Source: an uncultured Clostridia bacterium (lineage in GTDB: Bacteria; Bacillota_A; Clostridia; Oscillospirales; Oscillospiraceae). Taken from it: a DNA stretch of 6,251 nt. The notes beneath the pieces were generated by a model. That model was not told the origin of the DNA and did not search any database. It saw only the letters and a program-made list of their open reading frames with translations. Of the stretch, positions 1 to 4,439 are shown piece after piece. A program made the position numbers and the translations under genes. Position 1 is the first letter of the stretch. Each line of letters starts with the position of its first letter. The stretch spans positions 1 through 6,251 of the forward strand of contig CAMJGU010000058.1 in assembly GCA_946405325.1 (NCBI GenBank). Reading direction: 5' to 3'.

Positions 1-832
1 TCTTGCGCGCCGTCTCGGAGAGGCGGTCGATCTCCGCCTTCTCCTTCTCATACTGGCGCATCCGCTCAACGTAGCGCCGCTCCTTTTCCACGGCGTAGAA
101 GCTGTAGTTCCCGCTGTAAAACTCCGCCTTGCCGTCGAGCACCTCGATGCAGCGCGTCACGGTGCGGTCGAGGAAGTAGCGGTCGTGGCTGATCGCCAGC
201 ACCGTGCCGCGGAAATGCGCGAGGTAGTCCTCCAGCCACTCGGTGGCGTGGAGATCGAGGTGGTTCGTCGGCTCGTCGAGCAGCAGGATATCCGTGTCCT
301 CCAGAATGAGCCGCCCGAGGTTGACGCGCGTCTTTTCCCCGCCCGAGAGCGTGTCGAAGAGCCGCGTGCGCATCTCCGCGTCCAGCGACAGGCCGTTCGC
401 GACCTTGTTGACGGCGGTTTCGGTGTCGTAGCCGCCAAGGCCCTCAAACTTCGCCGACAGCTCGCCGTAGCGGCGCAGCGTCTCCTCGCTCTCGTCGCCG
501 TTCGCCATTTTCTCCGAGAGCGCCGCCATTTCCTCGCCCATGGCGCGCGTGCGCTCGAACGCGCTTTGCAGCACGTCCTCGACCGTGTAGCCGTCGGGGT
601 ACACGGGGATCTGCGAGATCAGCCCCACGCGCCGGTTCGGCGCGAAGATCACGTCGCCCTCGTCGGCGCGCAGCTCGCCCGTGAGGATGCGAAAGAGCGT
701 GGTCTTGCCCGCGCCGTTTTTCCCCAGCAGCCCCACGCGCTCGCCGCGCTCGATCTGGAAGGTCAGGCCGTCCAATATGTTCTTTTCGAGGTCGAAGGAC
801 TTGATGAGTCCCGAGACGCTCAGATCGATCAT
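1..832 (-). CDS. ABC-F family ATP-binding protein, C-terminal half cut off by window edge
   Basis: The gene encodes a soluble tandem-ATPase protein. ABC-F proteins lack membrane domains and typically bind the ribosomal E site to modulate translation or protect against antibiotics. Read from ATG at 832, the 277 visible residues form a complete first ATPase domain: Walker A GKNGAGKTT (about 37-45), signature LSGGE (162-166), Walker B ILLLDEP (182-188) followed by TNHLD, and the H-loop SHDRYFLD (215-222). After residue 240 a charged stretch (YAVEKERRYVERMRQYEKEK) begins the interdomain linker typical of ABC-F. Family members run about 500-650 residues, so roughly half, including the second ATPase domain, lies beyond position 1. 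The start ATG overlaps the murF stop as ATGA (829-832), and AGAGGAA at 841-847, 8 nt upstream, is a good ribosome binding site. The subgroup (EttA, Uup, YdiF, YfmR or resistance type) cannot be decided without the C-terminal half. Confidence 0.95.
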   Translation of the reverse strand, partial: MIDLSVSGLIKSFDLEKNILDGLTFQIERGERVGLLGKNGAGKTTLFRILTGELRADEGDVIFAPNRRVGLISQIPVYPDGYTVEDVLQSAFERTRAMGEEMAALSEKMANGDESEETLRRYGELSAKFEGLGGYDTETAVNKVANGLSLDAEMRTRLFDTLSGGEKTRVNLGRLILEDTDILLLDEPTNHLDLHATEWLEDYLAHFRGTVLAISHDRYFLDRTVTRCIEVLDGKAEFYSGNYSFYAVEKERRYVERMRQYEKEKAEIDRLSETARK

Positions 833-2169
833 TTCGTCAGTTCCTCTGTGATTCGTTCAAAATGCATAGAGTGCGACGCCTTCACCAGCATCGCGGTATT
901 TGGCGCGAACGCCGCGCGGATCGCGGGCAGCGCCTCGTCCACGGTGGCGTACCACTCGCCGTTCGCGGCGTCCGCAAGGTCTTTTGCTTTACTGCCCACG
1001 GCAATCACCTTGCCGATGCCCAGCTCTTTGGCAAGCTGCCCCATCTCGCGGTGTGCGCTCACGGTCAGCTCGCCGAGCTCCGCCATGTCGCCGAGCACCG
1101 CGACGGTGTTGCCCTCGCTGCTCCCCAATACGCGCAGCGACGCCGCCATGGACTGGGGTCCTGCGTTGTAGCAGTCGTCGAGCAAGCGCCGGTTATCAGG
1201 CAGCTTCACCACGCGCATGCGCGAGCCGGACGGCTCATACGCCGCGACGCCGCGGGTGATCTCGTCGACCGACAGCCCCAGCGCCTCGCCCACCGCGACG
1301 GCGGTGGACGCGGGATAGATCATGTGCGCCCCCGGCGCGGGGATGTTCAGCGTATAGCGCGCCCTGTTCGTGGTCACGACGCAGCTTACGCCGTCGATGC
1401 CGCGATCGACCACGTCCGTCACGCGCGCGGCGCAGTGCGCCATCGTACCGACGGTGACGATCTCCTGCGGGAGGCACACCTTGTTCAGCCACTCGTCGTC
1501 GCCGTTCAATACCGCGACGCCGTCCGGCGCGAGGTTTTCAAAGATCTCGCACTTGGCGCGGAAGATGCCCTCCCGCGAGCCGAGATACTCAATGTGCATA
1601 TCGCCGATGTTGGTGATGACCGCGACCGTGGGCTTCACCATCTCGCCGAGGTAGCGGATCTGCCCCGCGCGATCCATGCCGGTCTCGATGACCGCCGCCT
1701 CGTAACTGTCGTCGAGGCGCAGGAGCGTCATCGGCGTGCCGATCTCGTTGTTGAAGTTCGCCTCGGTCTTGAGGGTCTTGAACCTCTGGGACAGCACCGA
1801 GGCGATCATCTCCTTGGTGGTGGTCTTGCCGACGCTGCCCGTCACCTGCACCACGGGGATATCAAACTGCGCGCGATACCACGCCGCGAGGTCATGGTAC
1901 GCGACCGTCGTGTCCGCGACGCGGACGTAGAACTTCCCGGGGCGCAGCGTCTCCGGTACTTTGGCGCACAGGCAGCCCGCCGCGCCCGCGCCCAGCGCCT
2001 TTTCGATGTAGTCGTGGCCGTCGAAGGTCTCGCCCACGAGGGGGATAAAGAGCGCGCCGTCGGGGACGGTGCGGCTGTCGGTGGAGACGGCGGTGATCTC
2101 CGCCGTGCCGCCCTGCAACAGCTCGCCGTGTACGGCGTTTACCAAGTCTGTTAAGGAAATTGCCTTCAC
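829..2169 (-). CDS. murF: MurF, UDP-N-acetylmuramoyl-tripeptide--D-alanyl-D-alanine ligase
   Basis: This cytoplasmic ATP-dependent ligase adds D-Ala-D-Ala to UDP-MurNAc-tripeptide, the last cytoplasmic amino-acid addition in peptidoglycan precursor synthesis. From GTG at 2169 it has 446 residues, a normal MurF length. The N-terminal substrate domain shows STDSRTVPDGALFIPL (29-44) and FDGHDYI (49-55). The central ATPase domain has the P-loop GSVGKTTTK (111-119), TEANFNNEIGTP (135-146), ETGMDRAGQI (162-171), NIGDMHIEYLGSREGI (187-202) and LNGDD (221-225). The C-terminal ligase domain has DDCYNAGPQSM (331-341) and GDMAELGE (360-367). A longer frame from GTG 2214 exists but would run 49 nt into ddl and add a poorly conserved, charged tail. 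The 2169 start gives the usual family N-terminus (KAISLTDLVNAVHG), overlaps the ddl stop as GTGA, and has GAGGA 7 nt upstream. The segment GAHMIYPASTAVAVG (280-294) departs from the common GxHNxxNALAA form. Neighbouring ddl supplies its substrate. Confidence 0.96.
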   Translation of the reverse strand: MKAISLTDLVNAVHGELLQGGTAEITAVSTDSRTVPDGALFIPLVGETFDGHDYIEKALGAGAAGCLCAKVPETLRPGKFYVRVADTTVAYHDLAAWYRAQFDIPVVQVTGSVGKTTTKEMIASVLSQRFKTLKTEANFNNEIGTPMTLLRLDDSYEAAVIETGMDRAGQIRYLGEMVKPTVAVITNIGDMHIEYLGSREGIFRAKCEIFENLAPDGVAVLNGDDEWLNKVCLPQEIVTVGTMAHCAARVTDVVDRGIDGVSCVVTTNRARYTLNIPAPGAHMIYPASTAVAVGEALGLSVDEITRGVAAYEPSGSRMRVVKLPDNRRLLDDCYNAGPQSMAASLRVLGSSEGNTVAVLGDMAELGELTVSAHREMGQLAKELGIGKVIAVGSKAKDLADAANGEWYATVDEALPAIRAAFAPNTAMLVKASHSMHFERITEELTK

Positions 2170-3218
2170 GCGTTTTTCCTCGCTTTCAGGGATTCTTCCA
2201 CGATTCTTTCGCACAAATCCTCATAGCTCATGCCCATCGCCGCCGCCTCCTGCGGGACAAGGCTCGTCGGCGTCATGCCGGGCAGCGTGTTGATCTCGAG
2301 GAAATACGGCGTGCCGTCGGCGGTCACGATGAAGTCCGCGCGGGAGTAGACGGTCAGGCCGATGGTCTCGAACACGGTCTCCGCCGCCTCGCGCAGGTTG
2401 CGCTCCCACGCCGCGGGAATCGGCGCGGGGGTGATCTCCTCCGCCGCGCCCGCCTGGTACTTGTTGGCGTAGTCGTAAAAGCCCTGCTTGGGGATGATCT
2501 CGATGGACGGCATTGCCTTGCCCGCGAGGATGCCGACCTGGATCTCGCGACCCTTGACGTACTGCTCCAGAATCACGCGGTTGCCGTAGGCAAGGCAGTC
2601 GCGCAGCGCCGCCTTGAGCGCGGGTAAATCCTTCGCGATGGACACGCCAATGCTAGACCCGCTCGCGATGGGCTTCACGACGCAGGGAAGGCGCGTCTCC
2701 TCCGCGAGCGCGTCCACCTCGTCCGCGGTGTAGCTCACGACGCGCCAGCGCGGGGTGATGACCTTGTCCGAGACGAGGCGCTTGGTGAGGTCCTTATCCA
2801 TGGCGATGGCGCTGCCTAAGTAGCCGCTGCCGGTGTAGGGGATGCCGAGCAGGTCGAACGCCGCCTGCACGCGCCCGTCCTCGCCGCAGGTGCCGTGGAG
2901 CGCGAGGAACACCACGTCCGCCCTCTTGCACACGTCGATGACGCCCTGCCCGAACAGGTTGGCGCTCTGATCGCCGCGGCTTTTGCGCACGGCGGCGAGG
3001 TCGGGCTCCTCCTTCGCCACGGTGAAGTCGCCGCACAAGCCGTCCGGCGCGTCGAAGATGTCGTCGATGGAGCCGGAATAGCTCTCCAGTCCTAAGAACA
3101 TATCCACCAGGATCGCCTGATGGCCCCGCGCGCGCAGGGCGCGGCAGACCTTATTGCCGGAGGAAAGCGAGACGTTGCGCTCCATGCTGAGCCCGCCCGC
3201 GAGAACTACGATTTTCAA
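2166..3218 (-). CDS. ddl: D-alanine--D-alanine ligase
   Basis: This ATP-grasp enzyme joins two D-alanines in the cytoplasm to make the dipeptide used by MurF, encoded next. It has 350 residues, close to DdlA-type length. The N-terminus MKIVVLAGGLSMERNVSL holds the expected Glu (E13). HGTCGEDGRVQAAFDLLGIP (109-128) is the Ddl signature. ATP-grasp residues include K144 (MDKDLTKRL) and VVKPIASGSSIGV (180-192). FYDYANKY (247-254) carries Lys-Tyr (K253-Y254) at the place of the E. coli DdlB Lys215-Tyr216 pair, which favours D-Ala-D-Ala over D-Ala-D-Lac synthesis. R293, D295 and LEINTLPGMTPTSLVP (307-322, with E308 and N310) complete the metal and substrate site. The start is TTG at 3218, giving the canonical N-terminus; AAAGGCGG at 3228-3235 lies 9 nt upstream. 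It is the first gene of the ddl-murF-ABC-F unit, preceded by an AT-rich promoter region. Paralogue assignment (DdlA versus DdlB) is not possible here. Confidence 0.96.
   Translation of the reverse strand: MKIVVLAGGLSMERNVSLSSGNKVCRALRARGHQAILVDMFLGLESYSGSIDDIFDAPDGLCGDFTVAKEEPDLAAVRKSRGDQSANLFGQGVIDVCKRADVVFLALHGTCGEDGRVQAAFDLLGIPYTGSGYLGSAIAMDKDLTKRLVSDKVITPRWRVVSYTADEVDALAEETRLPCVVKPIASGSSIGVSIAKDLPALKAALRDCLAYGNRVILEQYVKGREIQVGILAGKAMPSIEIIPKQGFYDYANKYQAGAAEEITPAPIPAAWERNLREAAETVFETIGLTVYSRADFIVTADGTPYFLEINTLPGMTPTSLVPQEAAAMGMSYEDLCERIVEESLKARKNA
2177..2181 (-). promoter_or_regulatory. Ribosome binding site that fixes the murF start
   Basis: The minus strand reads GAGGA followed by 7 nt and then GTG at 2169. 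This site sits inside the end of ddl. It supports starting murF at the GTG that overlaps the ddl stop (GTGA) rather than at the upstream in-frame GTG at 2214. The upstream GTG also has a GAGG nearby, but only 5 nt away, and it would add 15 residues not expected in MurF. Confidence 0.75.
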
Positions 3219-3262
3219 GATGGGATTCCGCCTTTCCAGATTATGATTTCCATACTTATCCT

Positions 3263-3306
3263 ATTTTAGCACATGGGAGTTTACCACAGATTGTTGGTAA
3301 TTACAA
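3263..3306 (-). promoter_or_regulatory. Candidate promoter(s) of the ddl-murF-ABC-F unit
   Basis: Two overlapping sigma-A-like arrangements can be read on the minus strand. One is an extended -10, TGCTAAAAT (3263-3271), with no good -35; it would start transcription near 3256, about 38 nt before the TTG start. The other is TTGTAA (3301-3306), a 17-nt spacer and TAAACT (3278-3283), each hexamer matching consensus at four of six positions. The stretch is locally AT-rich within a GC-rich window, as expected of a promoter. Which of the two is used cannot be told from sequence. Confidence 0.45.
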
Positions 3307-3316
3307 GTCTTTGTAA
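3281..3316. promoter_or_regulatory. Two adjacent dyads in the ddl promoter region (operator candidate)
   Basis: TTACCA-N8-TGGTAA (3281-3300) is immediately followed by TTACAA-N4-TTGTAA (3301-3316). The two share the TTAC..GTAA outline and abut without a gap. They cover the TTGTAA -35 candidate and the spacer of the weaker promoter, and lie just upstream of the extended -10 candidate. That placement suits a repressor or activator site. Short AT-rich dyads also arise by chance, and no regulator is encoded in the window. Confidence 0.3.
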
Positions 3317-3325
3317 AGAACGATC

Positions 3326-3371
3326 GCGACCCCATTTCTTCTTTCTCTTGCGAAAGAAGAAACGGTGTCGC
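3326..3371. repeat. Long palindromic hairpin A (loop TCTTGC)
   Basis: A perfect 11-bp inner stem, TTTCTTCTTTC (3335-3345) with GAAAGAAGAAA (3352-3362), surrounds the 6-nt loop TCTTGC (3346-3351). The stem continues outward through GCGACCCCA (3326-3334) against CGGTGTCGC (3363-3371), with mismatches only at 3331/3366 and 3334/3363. Altogether 18 of 20 positions pair. There is no T-run after either arm, so it is not a typical intrinsic terminator. It belongs with hairpin B at 3697-3750, with which it shares the loop in reverse complement and an outer GGTGTC. Confidence 0.85.
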
Positions 3372-3431
3372 CCGCCAAAGAAGAAAGCCGCTTTTGGGGG
3401 AGATTTTGGGTATTTTGATGGGGCGTGCCAT

Positions 3432-3636
3432 GTACGGTACGCTGTTTTCGAATGTCGAATTGACTTCCCTCGACTGCCGGACACCGGCCGGCCCCGCCTT
3501 TTATCGAGGCAGCAGTTGGTACGTCGTTCGTTTAGCAAAGGTACGTGGCAGGCATTTCTGTACGATACAAGGTCGTGTCGGCGGGCAGCCGACGCATTGC
3601 AGTGTCAATTCGGCGTCCGAAAACAGCGTATCGTAC
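3432..3636. repeat. 33-nt near-perfect inverted repeat enclosing 139 nt
   Basis: The left arm (3432-3464, beginning GTACGGTACGCTG and ending CGAATTGAC) is complementary to the right arm (3604-3636, beginning GTCAATTCGG and ending CGTATCGTAC). Of 33 positions, 29 are Watson-Crick. As plus-strand RNA three of the other four are G-U pairs and only one (3451 with 3617) is a mismatch; as minus-strand RNA the same differences give three mismatches and one G-U. The enclosed 139 nt contain smaller hairpins: GCCGG-ACA-CCGGC (3476-3488) and GTCGGC-GGGCA-GCCGAC (3577-3593). There is no transposase and no obvious target duplication at the arm ends. It may be a small non-autonomous element, part of a larger interspersed repeat, or the closing stem of a structured RNA. 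Confidence 0.85.
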
Positions 3637-3643
3637 GGCGCGG

Positions 3644-3678
3644 AAAAAAAGACGCTCACGCGGCAGTGCGTAAGCGTC
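3644..3678 (-). terminator. Intrinsic terminator of the radical SAM/DUF2344 unit
   Basis: The stem pairs 3651-3661 (GACGCTCACGC) with 3668-3678 (GCGTAAGCGTC). Ten of 11 positions pair, with one C-A mismatch at 3657/3672 and a 6-nt loop. Read on the minus strand, the stem is followed directly by seven T (3644-3650), a textbook rho-independent terminator about 100 nt after the DUF2344 stop. On the plus strand the same stem is followed by CTTTCTCTTTT (3679-3689), a weaker T-rich tract, so it might also stop plus-strand transcription from the structured region. Confidence 0.85.
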
Positions 3679-3696
3679 CTTTCTCTTTTGGGGAAG

Positions 3697-3750
3697 TCTG
3701 AAACCGTGTTTTCTCTTTCCGCAAGAGGAAAGAGAAAAGGCGGTGTCAGA
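3697..3750. repeat. Long palindromic hairpin B (loop GCAAGA)
   Basis: A perfect 12-bp stem, TTTTCTCTTTCC (3709-3720) with GGAAAGAGAAAA (3727-3738), encloses the loop GCAAGA (3721-3726). Pairing continues outward from 3697-3708 against 3739-3750, with mismatches at 3702/3745 and 3708/3739 and one wobble at 3707/3740. The hairpin lies between the DUF2344 stop and the terminator, so it would be transcribed in the 3' untranslated region of that mRNA and might stabilise its end. Its stem sequence differs from hairpin A, but the design matches: an oligopyrimidine/oligopurine stem, a 6-nt loop and a G+C outer clamp with one internal mismatch. Confidence 0.85.
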
Positions 3751-3776
3751 ATCACTCTTTCAAGAAAGCTCGTTCT

Positions 3777-4439
3777 TCAACGAAAAATATTCAGTTCCCC
3801 GTCATACAGCTCCAGCCTTCTCACCCGCGCAAAGTCCGGCGCCAGCTCCGGCAGCTGCGCCGCCACGGCGCTCGCAAGCAGCGCGGGATTCAGCCCCGGG
3901 TTCTGCGCCGCCACGATAACGTCGGCGGTGACAAGGTTGGGCGCTTGCGACCATTCGATGCTGTGAATGAGCGGCACAACGTTGATCTGGGCAAGCTCCT
4001 TGTGCTTGGTGCGCTTTTCCACCAAGACCTCGCCCCGGGCGAACAGCTCCCGCAGACGCTCAACCGCGCCGTCGGGCACGCCATGGTCGTAGTCCAGTTC
4101 CAGCCGCGCGCGCAAAAACGCCAGATCGCGGGCGGGACGCTCCACGCGGTAGCAGTCCCGGACGCGCAACCCCGCGGGCAGGCCCGTGTTGAGCATGTCG
4201 GCAATGCCGCTCCCGTCAATATCCTGCTCGACCTCGAAATCCAGCAGCTCGCAGTCGCTGCTCTGCCCCACCGGCAGCGGCAGGACGATGGAGATGAGCG
4301 GGTGCGGGTGGAAGCCCTGCGAGTGCTTCAGCTCCAAGCCCCCGCGCGGGAACACGCGCTGGAACGTGCGCATCAGATCGAGGTGCGAGATGTAGGAGGC
4401 TTGCTCCTCCTTGACGAATAAAAGCCTTAATTTAGCCAT
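3777..4439 (-). CDS. DUF2344 family protein (TIGR03936-type, radical SAM-linked)
   Basis: This small soluble protein of 220 residues has no established biochemical function and is typically encoded beside, or fused to, a TIGR03960-type radical SAM protein, as here. The N-terminal family motif is clear: RLLFVKEEQASYISHLDLMR (5-24), then RTFQRVFPRGGLELKHSQGF (24-43) and HPHPLISIVLPLPVG (44-58). Histidines H19, H39, H44 and H46 cluster in this half. Later family-like segments are KHKELAQINVVPLI (145-158) and the C-terminal RRLELYDGELNIFR (207-220). There is no signal peptide or membrane segment. The ATG at 4439 overlaps the upstream stop by 8 nt (ATGGCTAA) and has GGGAGGG (4446-4452) 6 nt upstream, so translational coupling is likely. 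A role as partner or substrate-binding subunit of the neighbouring radical SAM enzyme is inferred from the association alone. The assignment rests on remembered family motifs. Confidence 0.9.
   Translation of the reverse strand: MAKLRLLFVKEEQASYISHLDLMRTFQRVFPRGGLELKHSQGFHPHPLISIVLPLPVGQSSDCELLDFEVEQDIDGSGIADMLNTGLPAGLRVRDCYRVERPARDLAFLRARLELDYDHGVPDGAVERLRELFARGEVLVEKRTKHKELAQINVVPLIHSIEWSQAPNLVTADVIVAAQNPGLNPALLASAVAAQLPELAPDFARVRRLELYDGELNIFR

Larger units (their letters stand above)
3219..3776. other. Long structured intergenic region between the two transcription units
   Basis: About 560 bp separate the DUF2344 stop from the ddl start, where other genes in the window overlap by 4-8 nt. 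No frame here looks like a protein: the open frames on both strands are low-complexity, Arg/Ser/Lys-rich and overlap real genes or palindromes. In plus-strand order the region holds the ddl promoter and two dyads (3263-3316), a long hairpin (3326-3371), a G/T-rich stretch (3372-3431) with only a weak CCAAAG/CTTTTGG pairing, a 33-nt inverted-repeat pair (3432-3464 with 3604-3636), a terminator hairpin (3651-3678) and another long hairpin (3697-3750). Base composition is visibly more mixed than in the flanking genes, with purine-only and pyrimidine-only runs. The layout resembles an interspersed intergenic repeat or a structured RNA. Both readings are inference. Confidence 0.8.

Noticed and set aside
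185..1171. Long plus-strand open frame of 328 codons
   Set aside because: It lies antisense to the ABC-F gene and the end of murF, both of which have complete family motifs. Its translation is Arg/Ala/Val-rich without any domain, as expected of a GC-rich shadow frame.
862..2154. Plus-strand open frame of 430 codons antisense to murF
   Set aside because: The translation is dominated by Arg, His, Ala and Val with no recognisable motif, and murF on the other strand is unambiguous.
3326..3371. Hairpin A as an intrinsic terminator
   Set aside because: Neither side of the stem is followed by a run of T outside the stem, and on the minus strand it lies upstream of the ddl promoter rather than at a gene end.
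3432..3636. Insertion sequence with terminal inverted repeats
   Set aside because: No transposase is encoded between the arms, only 139 nt lie between them, and the flanking bases show no obvious target duplication. A non-autonomous element remains possible and is listed as a finding.
3326..3750. CRISPR array
   Set aside because: Only two hairpins, with different stems and a long unique gap; there are no regularly spaced direct repeats.
3273..3755. Other short frames in the intergenic region on both strands (3273-3701 plus, 3281-3538 and 3501-3755 minus)
   Set aside because: Their Lys/Arg/Phe runs are translations of the purine/pyrimidine hairpin arms; no domain, no conserved start.
3394..3966. 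Plus-strand open frame of 190 codons through the intergenic region
   Set aside because: It runs through the inverted repeats, the terminator and hairpin B and into the DUF2344 gene antisense. The product is low-complexity Ser/Arg/Lys-rich and lacks a convincing ribosome site. Probably spurious, though it may appear as a hypothetical protein in annotations.
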